DNA of 16,394 bases from Pseudomonadota bacterium (GCA_003242645.1 QGVC01000039.1:1-16394); one strand, 5' to 3'; numbered from the stretch's first letter, positions 6,978 through 13,708 are shown. Numbers and translations: made by a program. Notes: generated by a model from the sequence alone, not told the origin.

Positions 6978-7558
6978 GCAGCCCCGTCGAATTGAACAAG
7001 GACGACCTGTACATCGAGCTAAGTGACGGCTCGAAATGGTATCCGGGGCGGCCGGACAATCAGGTGAGCATCAACGCACTGGCACACGCCCTGTCGAACC
7101 TGTGTCGGTTCACGGGCCACGGCAAGCGGTTCTATTCCGTGGCCGAGCATTCGGTGAAGGTCAGTCTGCTCGTACCCAACGTGACAGCGCTGCTGCACGA
7201 CGCACACGAAGCGCTAGTTAACGACATCGCAAAGCCGATCAAGGTCTTCCTCGCCGGCTCTTACGAGGAGCTTGAGCACGAGGCTGAGCGCCAGATAGCG
7301 GATCAGTACGGGCTCTCATACCCGCATGGTCCGGAGATCAAGGAGGCAGACATTCTGATGTGTCTGATCGAGAGCTTTGATCTGCTGCCGAGTAAGGGCC
7401 GTGATTGGGGCTATTACGAGGAGCTGCGACCGAAGGCGATGGAATTGTACGTGGAGCGACCGGAGCTGCGAGTGGAGGGCTGGCCTCCGTCAGTAGCGAA
7501 GGACAGGTTCTTACAGCGGTACAACCAGTTGACGGCTGACGAGCCCGATGGCCGGTAG
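6974..7558 (+). CDS. HD-domain (deoxy)nucleotide phosphohydrolase, YfbR/DatZ-like
   Basis: Metal-dependent nucleotide hydrolase of 194 residues. HD-family residues are visible: H59 (FYSVAEHS), H75-D76 (ALLHDAHEA) and D126 (KEADILMCL). The preceding ALSNLCRFTGH segment is the usual lead-in of phage and YfbR-type HD proteins. Such enzymes dephosphorylate dNMPs, and the DatZ branch of 2-aminoadenine phages destroys dATP. The GTG start overlaps the previous stop (GTGA). The next gene but one is a DUF5664/MazZ-like protein, so both may act on the purine dNTP pool. The substrate cannot be read from the sequence, and most phages with such HD genes do not carry modified DNA. Confidence 0.85.
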   Translation: MSSPVELNKDDLYIELSDGSKWYPGRPDNQVSINALAHALSNLCRFTGHGKRFYSVAEHSVKVSLLVPNVTALLHDAHEALVNDIAKPIKVFLAGSYEELEHEAERQIADQYGLSYPHGPEIKEADILMCLIESFDLLPSKGRDWGYYEELRPKAMELYVERPELRVEGWPPSVAKDRFLQRYNQLTADEPDGR

Positions 7559-7925
7559 TAGTGCCCGCAACAAGGGCAAGCGCGGCGAGCGCGAGGTCGC
7601 AAACCTGCTGAACAAGCGCCTGGGCTTCGAAGCGTTTAAACGCAACATCATGCAGTCCCGGCAAGGTGGCTGCGACATAGACACCGAGCTTCCAGTAGCC
7701 ATTGAAGTGAAGCGGCAGCAGACCTTACAGCTTGGGCGGTGGATCAAGCAGGCGAGAGAGCAAGGGCGCGCTAGCAACAAGACGCCGGTGCTGATGTACC
7801 GGCGGAACAATGAAGATTGGTCGATCCTCGTGGATATGACCGTCGATGAATTCGTGGAGTATCTGAATTGGTTGAAGGATACAAATCTGGGTACACCTGC
7901 CGAGAAGGCACCATCACTGGCTTAG
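7548..7925 (+). CDS. PD-(D/E)XK nuclease, Holliday-junction-resolvase-like
   Basis: 125 residues with the order of an Hjc-type resolvase: basic start, E14 in KRGEREVANLL, D43 in RQGGCDID, then E53-V-K55 (AIEVKRQ), followed by a helix with W and Q (LGRWIKQAREQ). It would cut branched DNA before packaging or act in recombination. The start overlaps the HD gene by 11 bases. A GTTTAAAC palindrome within GCGTTTAAACGC (7632-7643) lies in the gene, read as Ala-Phe-Lys-Arg. An alternative role is a VRR-type or restriction-like nuclease. Confidence 0.8.
   Translation: MAGSSARNKGKRGEREVANLLNKRLGFEAFKRNIMQSRQGGCDIDTELPVAIEVKRQQTLQLGRWIKQAREQGRASNKTPVLMYRRNNEDWSILVDMTVDEFVEYLNWLKDTNLGTPAEKAPSLA
7632..7643. 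repeat. GCGTTTAAACGC 12-bp palindrome, copy 4
   Basis: Full 12-base palindrome inside the resolvase-like gene, codon phase TTT-AAA (Ala-Phe-Lys-Arg). Confidence 0.85.
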
Positions 7926-8347
7926 CCAGCGGGCCTGCCGAAGCATATCTGCAGGGATATCGCGACGGCATGGCAGATGGTGCGCATGCCGCTGAGCTAG
8001 CGAACGATGAGCCTGTTGGCAGGAAGTACGACGCCGGCAAGTCGCCTGTCGTGCGGGGCTGCTTACATTACTTCCCGGACGCGCTGAGAGCCGTGGCCTG
8101 GGTCTCGGCGTACGGCGCGAAGAAATACAAGGTTCCGTTCGAGGAGAAGAACTGGCAGCTCATCGATGACGCGAAGGGCCGGTTCATGGACGCCGATGGC
8201 CGACATCTGCTGGAGGAGGCAGACCATCCGTACGACCCGGAATCAGGGCTGTTGCATGCGGCACATCACGCCTGGAACGCACTAGCCCGACTTCAGTTGA
8301 TGCTGGCCGAGGGTATCCCCCTGGTGGACCCGGAGAGAGATATCTGA
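7868..8347 (+). CDS. DUF5664 / dATP-dGTP diphosphohydrolase-like (MazZ-type) protein
   Basis: 159 residues. The C-terminal two thirds match the family once called DUF5664, now the N-terminal domain of phage dATP/dGTP diphosphohydrolases: GRKYDAGKSP (51-60), FPDALRAVAWVSAYGAKKY (69-87), W96, DGRHLLEEA (110-118), and DPESGLLHAAHHAWNALARL (123-142). In 2-aminoadenine phages the MazZ member converts dGTP to dGMP, the PurZ substrate. Most phages with this domain have no purZ. The TTG start at 7868 (GGAG 8 bases upstream) overlaps the nuclease by 58 bases. The added N-terminus has GYKSGY and GYRDGMADG motifs, so ATG 7969 is an alternative that would remove them. Domain call good; enzymatic activity inferred. 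Confidence 0.75.
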   Translation: MVEGYKSGYTCREGTITGLASGPAEAYLQGYRDGMADGAHAAELANDEPVGRKYDAGKSPVVRGCLHYFPDALRAVAWVSAYGAKKYKVPFEEKNWQLIDDAKGRFMDADGRHLLEEADHPYDPESGLLHAAHHAWNALARLQLMLAEGIPLVDPERDI

Positions 8348-8351
8348 CCCC

Positions 8352-9161
8352 ATGTGCAGCGATGCGAATAAGAGCGCGCCGGGTGCTCTGAAGATTCTAG
8401 TGATTCCCGACACTCAGGTGAAGCCGGGAGTCCCTATGGATCATCTGACCTGGGCAGGCAAGTACATCGTGGATAAAAAGCCCGATGTCGTCGTACACCT
8501 GGGAGATCATTGGGACATGCCCTCTCTGTCGTCATACGACAAGGGCAAGAAGTCGTTCGAAGGACGCCGGGTACTGGCTGACATCCAGGCCGGTAATGAG
8601 GGCTTACGCATGCTCACGCAGCCCCTGCTGGATGAGCAGGAGAAGCAGCGTAGGGACAAGAAGAAGGTGTACAAGCCTCGGCTCGTGCTGCTGAGAGGCA
8701 ATCACGAGTACCGCATCATCCGGGCTGCGGAGGAAAACGCGGAGCTGGACGGGTTGTTGTCGTATGAGCTGTTCAACGACAAGGAGCTGGGGTGGGAAGT
8801 CCATGACTTCCTGGAAGTCGTGGAGATCGGTGGCGTTGCCTTTAGCCATTACTTCTATAACCCCATGACCGGCGCCCCGTGGGGCGGCATGGCGAGCACG
8901 ATGCTGAAAAACATCGGCTTTTCGTTCGTCATGGGGCATAGGCAAGGAAAGGAAGCGTACGAGCGGCACTTAAGCGACGGTACCGTGCAGCGCGCCCTGA
9001 TCGTGGGCTCGTTCTATCAGCACGACGAGGATTACAAGGGACCGCAGGCTAACCATCACTGGCGCGGCGTGGTGATGCTGCACGAAGTGAAGGATGGCAA
9101 TTACGATCTGATGGAAGTGAGTTTGAATTACCTGAAGCGACGATACGGGGAGAGTGAGTAA
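8352..9161 (+). CDS. Calcineurin-like metallophosphoesterase
   Basis: 269-residue phosphoesterase. Metal-binding blocks appear in order: D20 in IPDTQ (the usual DxH is DxQ here), GDHWD (51-55), GNHEYRI (116-122), FSHYFYNP, and a final MGHRQGKEAYERH. The segments SYDKGKKSFEGRR and GPQANHHWRGVVMLHEV are typical of a phage-specific group of these enzymes. The substrate is unknown and could be a nucleotide, cyclic nucleotide or nucleic-acid end. It follows the MazZ-like gene by 4 bases. No close Shine-Dalgarno is evident (GGAGAG 14 bases upstream), so translation may depend on coupling. Confidence 0.88.
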   Translation: MCSDANKSAPGALKILVIPDTQVKPGVPMDHLTWAGKYIVDKKPDVVVHLGDHWDMPSLSSYDKGKKSFEGRRVLADIQAGNEGLRMLTQPLLDEQEKQRRDKKKVYKPRLVLLRGNHEYRIIRAAEENAELDGLLSYELFNDKELGWEVHDFLEVVEIGGVAFSHYFYNPMTGAPWGGMASTMLKNIGFSFVMGHRQGKEAYERHLSDGTVQRALIVGSFYQHDEDYKGPQANHHWRGVVMLHEVKDGNYDLMEVSLNYLKRRYGESE

Positions 9162-9476
9162 GTGGAACTGAAGAAGTACGACCCGGATGGCCTGTTTACG
9201 TCGATTGTGCGTGCTGTCGAGGCCGCGCGCGAGGCGAAGGAAATCATATACGGTGTGGAGCTGACGCGGGAGGAGTACGACGCGCTGCATAAGGAGCTGG
9301 AGATCCCGCCCGAGCGCTACGGCCTGACTGTCGTCCCGATGATAGGTCTGCCGATCATCCTGGAGGGCCGTGACTTGGAGCTGGAGCGCATCAACAAGTT
9401 GAACGAGGAGATGAAGGCGCAGATAGGTTTCCTAGCCGGCCTCGCTAATGACGATTCCGATATCGTTCTGAACTGA
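9162..9476 (+). CDS. Conserved-looking hypothetical protein, last gene of the plus-strand operon
   Basis: 104 residues beginning with GTG directly after the phosphoesterase stop (no gap). It is mixed alpha/beta by eye: an N-terminal helix rich in Ala/Glu, a strand-like LTVVPMIGLPIIL segment, and an acidic C-terminal helix. No membrane segment or known motif is seen. Coupled expression with the nucleotide genes is likely. I do not recognise the family. Confidence 0.7.
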   Translation: MELKKYDPDGLFTSIVRAVEAAREAKEIIYGVELTREEYDALHKELEIPPERYGLTVVPMIGLPIILEGRDLELERINKLNEEMKAQIGFLAGLANDDSDIVLN

Positions 9477-9499
9477 TAAGTACTATGTGATGCTTATCA
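9474..9499. repeat. Inverted repeat beside the operon end
   Basis: TGATAAG (9474-9480) and CTTATCA (9493-9499) are perfect 7-base arms around a 12-base centre. A second short palindrome (GTGAT/ATCAC, 9487-9500) is nested in the same stretch. It overlaps the stop codon of the last operon gene and sits about 45 bases before the PAS gene. It could be an operator for that gene or part of the termination region. Confidence 0.45.
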
Positions 9500-9501
9500 C
9501 G

Positions 9502-9526
9502 GGGCGCCCTTGCGGCGCCCTTTTTT
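9502..9526 (+). terminator. Rho-independent terminator of the replication operon
   Basis: GGGCGCC and GGCGCCC form a perfect 7-bp GC stem around the loop CTTGC, followed directly by six T. It lies 25 bases after the last operon gene and should stop most plus-strand transcription before the PAS gene. Confidence 0.92.
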
Positions 9527-9544
9527 GTGGGCTATGTTCAACTA

Positions 9545-10039
9545 ATGGGCGACATTATAAACTTAAAGTACGTCTCCCGCCTAACACAGCAATGTGTGCA
9601 AGCTGCTCTGAACGCTTCTATCGCAGGCGTTACCGTATTTCGCCGGGACGGATCAATTCTATACATAAACGCTTCGTACTTGCGCTTATATGGCCACGCC
9701 GAAGGGACAACGATGCCACAGATCGTCGGCCCAATCATGTGGACGCTGTGGGATTTGGAGGCGCAGTTTGTACTGCGCACGCGCAATGCCCTGCGGTACA
9801 TCACGGAGGTAGGTCGAACTGCTGACGGATTGGTTGTCAGCGACCGGTGTCCGGAGTGGGACAACAAGGATGTACGCCCGGAACGTACAGTGTATGTGGA
9901 GACGATCCCGGTGAGTGTGTCCCGGCAGATTGTAGGGTGTATCACTCTTCCTCTGACCGACGTGTTGCGGCACATGCCGATAGCCGATCTGGAAGCTACG
10001 CTAGCGGGCGTAGTGCAGACAAAAGAAAGCCCGCACTAG
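9545..10039 (+). CDS. PAS-domain protein, orphan gene in the convergence zone
   Basis: 164 residues from ATG 9545; GTG 9527 is in frame but falls in the terminator tail. An N-terminal helix (LTQQCVQAALNAS) leads into a PAS-like core: IAGVTVFRRDGSILYINASYLRLYG is the classic first half, and VYVETIPVSV and VGCITLPLTDVL fit the closing strands. PAS domains sense ligands, redox or light, or mediate dimerisation. There is no attached kinase, GGDEF or DNA-binding domain, so it would act on a partner. It lies behind a strong terminator, lacks a clear Shine-Dalgarno, and its codons look more AT-rich than its neighbours, all consistent with an independently acquired accessory gene. No convincing promoter was found. 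PAS call moderate to good. Confidence 0.7.
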   Translation: MGDIINLKYVSRLTQQCVQAALNASIAGVTVFRRDGSILYINASYLRLYGHAEGTTMPQIVGPIMWTLWDLEAQFVLRTRNALRYITEVGRTADGLVVSDRCPEWDNKDVRPERTVYVETIPVSVSRQIVGCITLPLTDVLRHMPIADLEATLAGVVQTKESPH

Positions 10040-10046
10040 GCGGGCT
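10021..10046 (-). terminator. Rho-independent terminator for the minus-strand late operon
   Basis: AGCCCGC (10028-10034) pairs with GCGGGCT (10040-10046) around ACTAG. Read on the minus strand, the stem is followed by TTCTTTT. It lies over the last codons and stop of the PAS gene and ends transcription arriving from the lysis genes. On the plus strand the stem is followed by A-rich sequence, so it is directional. Confidence 0.8.
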
Positions 10047-10060
10047 AAAAGAAACAGAAA

Positions 10061-10077
10061 GTATCAGTACGTGATAC
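10061..10077 (-). terminator. Second, weaker hairpin ahead of the late-operon terminator
   Basis: GTATCA and TGATAC form a 6-bp stem with loop GTACG. On the minus strand it is followed by TTTCTGTTTCTTTT, which then runs into the stronger hairpin. It may be a tandem terminator or, less likely, an operator. Confidence 0.45.
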
Positions 10078-10083
10078 GTTATG

Positions 10084-10461
10084 TCAGCCAAGTCGTCGCC
10101 ACAGCCGGATGCCGAACGCAGCCAGCACGATCGAGCTGAACAGGAAACGGAACCACTCCGGGTAGCTCGTGATCTGCTGTATGCCCACCTGCACGTGGTC
10201 TTGGACGCCCGGCAGGAAGCTGCCGACGAAGACGGCAGCGAAGATCAGCGACCACAGCTCGTCCTTCCAGCCGCTGTTCTGGATCGAGGCCAATTCCCAT
10301 CGGGTATCAGCCTCGCGGCCATCGGCGATAGCCTTCGCATTCGCCTCCAGCGTAGCGATGTCCTGCTGGATTGCAGCAATCTTCTCCTCGCGCTTGCGCT
10401 CCTGACGAGCTTGGTACGCCTCACTTGCCGGAGCGAATATGGATTTGATCCAGTCGAACAT
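10084..10461 (-). CDS. Holin-like two-TM membrane protein
   Basis: 125 residues, starting at the ATG that shares a base with the upstream stop (TAATG). The longer reading to 10533 would run inside the zincin gene and is rejected. An amphipathic N-terminus (MFDWIKSIFAP) is followed by a charged helical region (about 15-65) with a WELASIQNSGWKDE motif. Two membrane segments follow (LWSLIFAAVFVGSFLPG and FRFLFSSIVLAAFGI), then the basic end RLWRRLG. The pattern resembles phage membrane proteins often annotated as holin or GTA-type holin. As last gene of the lysis block it could be a second holin, an antiholin or a membrane-fusion partner. Confidence 0.65.
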   Translation of the reverse strand: MFDWIKSIFAPASEAYQARQERKREEKIAAIQQDIATLEANAKAIADGREADTRWELASIQNSGWKDELWSLIFAAVFVGSFLPGVQDHVQVGIQQITSYPEWFRFLFSSIVLAAFGIRLWRRLG

Positions 10462-10901
10462 TAGAGTGTGCATCCGTAAGTTATGAACCAGTTCCACCGC
10501 GCGTACTCGGACTGCCCGTTTTCTAGCAGCCACAAGTTCTGAACATGGTATGCCAGAGCTTCCGCTTCACAGGCAGTGGCGCCGGGATCGGCGTGGCGAT
10601 GGACGTAGTGCACGGTCTCATGGATCAGCACCGCCATCGCGAACGTATCCCACGGCTCAGCCTCAAACTGCACGTCAAGCCATACAGTATTCGGCTGCCG
10701 GCTGTACCAGTAATAGCCGTACCAATTCCGCAAGCCGATTAGATCGGCATACCGCACCTCGGGCGGTGTCAGGTTCGAGCAATCTAGGCCCGTGACTGCG
10801 CAAACATAGTCGAAAGCGTATTCAGCAGGGCGGACTTCAGAAGCGTGCGCGGGTGCATTGATGAACAGTGCGCCCGCCACGAAAGCGGGCAGGAACTTCA
10901 T
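10461..10901 (-). CDS. Secreted HExxH zincin-like protein in the lysis cassette
   Basis: 146 residues. A Sec signal peptide is clear: Lys near the start, hydrophobic core, cleavage probably after AHA at residue 20. The mature part has H94-E95-T-V-H98 (LIHETVHYVHRH), a zinc-protease motif, followed by CEAEALAYHVQNLWL, where E112 or E114 could be the third ligand. The pattern resembles a phage/prophage peptidase-like family often annotated DUF6647, recalled and not checked. Cys residues in the mature part suggest disulfides in the periplasm. It follows the endolysin with a TAATG overlap. It could cut envelope proteins or peptidoglycan-linked targets during lysis. Activity is inferred. Confidence 0.72.
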   Translation of the reverse strand: MKFLPAFVAGALFINAPAHASEVRPAEYAFDYVCAVTGLDCSNLTPPEVRYADLIGLRNWYGYYWYSRQPNTVWLDVQFEAEPWDTFAMAVLIHETVHYVHRHADPGATACEAEALAYHVQNLWLLENGQSEYARWNWFITYGCTL

Positions 10902-11203
10902 TAGTCTGGATCGTACTCAATGTGAATGTGGTCGGGTTCCAGAACCACGTCATAGTTAGCGCCGAGTGCATCACGCAGCTCTTTAACGACATTGGGGAGC
11001 GCGCGAGGAGCAATAGTCCAGATACGCAGATCAACGGCGTGGCCTTGGTAGTGCAGGCTATGTGGCAAGTGCTTACCGTCGTCGCCGGACGTGATGACCA
11101 GATCAGCGCCGTGCTTCTTATAAACCTCGTTCGCGATCATGACCGCCAGAACGATCTGAGGGGATAGGCGATTCAGCGTTACGCCGGGTTTGATGCTAAG
11201 CAA
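10901..11203 (-). CDS. Endolysin, M15-type D,D/L,D-peptidase
   Basis: A compact 100-residue zinc peptidase of the VanY/M15 type that would cut peptidoglycan cross-links or stem peptides. Ligands are visible as H51 and D58 in HSLHYQGHAVDLR (S-x-H-x6-D) and H94 in DHIHIEY. There is no signal peptide or cell-wall-binding domain, so it depends on a holin to reach the wall, which fits the holin-like gene immediately upstream. It starts with TTG behind a perfect AGGAGG. The next Met would delete the N-terminus. Exact bond specificity (Ala-Glu or D-Ala) cannot be read from the sequence. Confidence 0.88.
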   Translation of the reverse strand: MLSIKPGVTLNRLSPQIVLAVMIANEVYKKHGADLVITSGDDGKHLPHSLHYQGHAVDLRIWTIAPRALPNVVKELRDALGANYDVVLEPDHIHIEYDPD

Positions 11204-11392
11204 TTACTTCCTCCTACGAGTCCTACGAGTGGCGATTGCCTTCTCGACGTAGTACCAAGCCGTGGCCGCACCGGCGACAATGGCGACAGCGCTTGCGCCA
11301 ATGCGCAACCACAGTTCCAGTTGCATTACCCAAGTCACAGCTGCGGCGCCCATCGAAGCGACGAGCGCGCTGTTCGCGACGTGGTCCGTCAC
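11204..11392 (-). CDS. Small holin-like protein
   Basis: 62 residues starting with GTG that overlaps the preceding stop (GTGA). Two hydrophobic stretches (about 8-25 and 30-48: ALVASMGAAAVTWVMQL and IGASAVAIVAGAATAWYYV) are followed by a strongly basic C-terminus (RRTRRRK). Size, two membrane helices, cationic tail and position directly before the endolysin fit a class II-type holin. Families are too divergent to name. Confidence 0.75.
   Translation of the reverse strand: MTDHVANSALVASMGAAAVTWVMQLELWLRIGASAVAIVAGAATAWYYVEKAIATRRTRRRK
11210..11215 (-). promoter_or_regulatory. Shine-Dalgarno for the endolysin TTG start
   Basis: AGGAGG on the minus strand, formed by the last Arg codons of the holin-like gene, lies 6 bases before TTG at 11203. 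It decides the endolysin start. Confidence 0.75.
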
Positions 11393-13692
11393 AGCGGCGG
11401 CCTCCCCGGAGCGCGCAGCAGCTCTGTCAGCTGTCGCTGCTGCTCCTGTCGTATCAGCTCTTCCTTACGTGCGTCGATGTCCATCGCAATCTGGAGCAGG
11501 GAATTGAACGCCTGCGTGATCGCAGTGCGCGAGGCCCCCTTCGTTCCGATCGTTTCCAGTGACCGCAAGCCCTCCGGCGTGAACAGTACCCGTTCAAAGA
11601 AACCAGGACCCAGCCGGCCAGCAAGCAGACGGCTGATAAACTCCGGGCTGCGGGACACGGCGTTGATAGCCACGCCCTCTATCCATTGCAGTGCGCCGCG
11701 CGCGAATGACTGCTGTTCCGGTCCCTCGGCGATGAGCTGAAGCACCTTAAACGCGTTCTGCACCTTTTGGGTCTGTGTCGCGTTCAAACCGACGATGGCC
11801 TGGAATCGCGAAAAGGGCATCTGTGCGAATTCGGCGACGAATCCCCGGACATCGAGCATGGTGTCCGTCCCCGCGACGCCGCCGCCGGGGGAGAGCAACC
11901 GATGCTTGTCCGCAAGCTCGGCGAATATGCGCGAGCGAATTGCGTTTGCGAGCCCCGGCTTAGCCTGATCCACGAGAAGCATCAGCTCATTGAACTGTCG
12001 ATTTGGCAGGGACAGTAGGTTGCGCACGAAGTCTTCGCTGTCCACACGACCGCCAACCTTACCTAGCAGCCGGTCGATCGCCTGATTCCGTAGCTCATCT
12101 ATGAGCGCGATATCCTGGGCATACTGCTCGCGAGCCTGCATCAGCGCCCGCGCTGCACGGCCGCCAGGACGCGGATCAGTAGGCGGAATATCCTCGAACT
12201 GGTACGAAAACTCCGGCCGTCCCTGCACAAACCGCGCTCGCGCCCCTCGACCGAGACTGGTGATCGTGGCGTCCAGGTCAGTCAACAGCGCATCGCGCAG
12301 CGCTCGCGGATCAAACGTCGCTGCTGCGTTTAAACGCTGCTGAACGTACGTATTGCCGGTCGGGTATGAGGCTTCCGTAAGTTCCTTCAAGAGCGTTTGC
12401 GCCTTCCCTAGTGTCATGCCGCCCTGCCGGCGGGCCTGCTCCAGTTCGGCGATGGCGGCGCGCAGCTCGGCCTCCTGCGCCGGCGTGATCGTGCGCGGGG
12501 CCTCCGTTGCAAGGCGCAGTTGGGTGCGGTACTCGTTCAGCAGGTTGTCCACCTGGATGACGCGAGCACCGCCGATGATCCGACCTCGGTCGTCAATCGT
12601 GGCGCCCAACTCCTCGGCGACCGGGCGCAGCGTGTCCACGAACTTGCGGGACGCGATAGTCCCCAGCTCCTGCACATAATCGTTGTACGCCATACGCGTG
12701 GCATGGATGATCTGATCAGACGACAGGCGCTGCGGATTTAGGGTCTCGTCCAGCTGAGCGAACGCCCTGATAATCTGTTGTTGCCGTCGCCGGCTGAACT
12801 CCGTCCGTGGACTCCCCGGCCGCGCCGGGATAGCCTGTTCCATGCTCCGCACACGGTCGTCCAGCGACGCCTCGGCCAAGCTCAAATCAATGCCAGCCGT
12901 ACGAGCCAGCTCCAGGTTGCGCCTAGTCTCCGGATTCCTGGCCGCTCGTAGGGCATCCTGCAGCACGGTGTTCCGGACGAAGCCGGGCAGCTCCGCCAGG
13001 AATCCAATGCCCACGCCTCCCACGGCGCCAAGTGCCATGTTCATGTCCGGTCCAGCGGTCAGCGGCGTACTGGCGAGCGCAGCCAGACTGCCCATGACGC
13101 CCTCAGAGGCAATCCGGGCCAGCGCCGGACCAGCGCCGGCGCCTCGGATAGCCATGCCGGGAACCATTCCTAGGAGTGCGTCAGGCACGATACTGCCCGC
13201 TGCCCGGTCAATAGAGAGCGCCGAACGCGGCACACCCTGCCGGCGGGCCTGCTCCTCAAGCTGAATGCGCGCCGCCGCCGTCTCCTGCGCCCGGCGCGCG
13301 GCCAGCTCCGCCTGCTCGTCCCTGCCCAGGACGACTCGCGCGAGCATGTCGCGAAGCTCTGCCAGGCGCTCGTTGACGCCCTGAGACATCGCCAGAGCGC
13401 CGACCGGAAGCTGTGTAGTGGGTACGTCCATACCGGACAGTGCTCCGCGCTCTACGGCCCTCTCAGAGGCTGTCAGAGCGACTTCGTCTTCCAGTACAGA
13501 GCCGGCGAAGGCTTCAGCACGGGCGGCCTGCTCCGGGTCCACGGCTGCGACCCCGAACTGCATCTCAGCAGCGCGCAGCTCCGTGACGGCTTGCCGGATG
13601 AATTCCACGTCACGAGAAGCCTCCGGCTTCTGCATCTCCAGGGCGAGCGCCCTCTTTACCGTCTCGTATTCGGCTCGGGTCTGAATCGGCAT
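11389..13692 (-). CDS. Large virion / ejection-type internal protein
   Basis: 767 residues, rich in Ala, Arg, Glu and Gln and mostly helical. Residues about 164-236 form a glycine/alanine-rich, weakly hydrophobic stretch (DALLGMVPGMAIRGAGAG..., MALGAVGGVGIGFLAELP) like the membrane-active part of injected podovirus proteins. The rest is long helices with charged repeats. It ends at the lysis block (GTGA with the holin-like gene). The ATG at 13692 has no Shine-Dalgarno; a GTTTAAAC palindrome sits one base upstream instead. By size, composition and position it is probably an internal virion protein comparable in role to T7 gp15/gp16, with no transglycosylase motif seen. Confidence 0.7.
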   Translation of the reverse strand: MPIQTRAEYETVKRALALEMQKPEASRDVEFIRQAVTELRAAEMQFGVAAVDPEQAARAEAFAGSVLEDEVALTASERAVERGALSGMDVPTTQLPVGALAMSQGVNERLAELRDMLARVVLGRDEQAELAARRAQETAAARIQLEEQARRQGVPRSALSIDRAAGSIVPDALLGMVPGMAIRGAGAGPALARIASEGVMGSLAALASTPLTAGPDMNMALGAVGGVGIGFLAELPGFVRNTVLQDALRAARNPETRRNLELARTAGIDLSLAEASLDDRVRSMEQAIPARPGSPRTEFSRRRQQQIIRAFAQLDETLNPQRLSSDQIIHATRMAYNDYVQELGTIASRKFVDTLRPVAEELGATIDDRGRIIGGARVIQVDNLLNEYRTQLRLATEAPRTITPAQEAELRAAIAELEQARRQGGMTLGKAQTLLKELTEASYPTGNTYVQQRLNAAATFDPRALRDALLTDLDATITSLGRGARARFVQGRPEFSYQFEDIPPTDPRPGGRAARALMQAREQYAQDIALIDELRNQAIDRLLGKVGGRVDSEDFVRNLLSLPNRQFNELMLLVDQAKPGLANAIRSRIFAELADKHRLLSPGGGVAGTDTMLDVRGFVAEFAQMPFSRFQAIVGLNATQTQKVQNAFKVLQLIAEGPEQQSFARGALQWIEGVAINAVSRSPEFISRLLAGRLGPGFFERVLFTPEGLRSLETIGTKGASRTAITQAFNSLLQIAMDIDARKEELIRQEQQRQLTELLRAPGRPPL
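12326..12337. repeat. GCGTTTAAACGC 12-bp palindrome, copy 5
   Basis: Identical 12-base palindrome inside the minus-strand 767-residue virion gene. Codon phase is CGT-TTA-AAC on that strand, different from copy 4, so the conserved unit is the DNA and not a peptide motif. Confidence 0.85.
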
Positions 13693-13693
13693 C

Positions 13694-13701
13694 GTTTAAA
13701 C
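13694..13701. repeat. GTTTAAAC palindrome, copy 6 (intergenic)
   Basis: The only copy outside a gene. It lies in the 16-base gap between two virion genes, one base before the ATG of the 767-residue protein, in the place where a Shine-Dalgarno would normally be. Confidence 0.85.
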
Positions 13702-13708
13702 GCAAGCC

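Noticed and set aside
9534..9545. Three-codon ORF (ATG TTC AAC TAA) ending in TAATG at the PAS start
   Set aside because: It could be a tiny leader that couples to the PAS gene, but a triplet this short has no evidential weight.
10462..10533. N-terminal extension of the terminal holin-like protein
   Set aside because: It overlaps the zincin gene, while the ATG at 10461 forms a TAATG junction and starts a typical amphipathic MFDWIKSIF helix.
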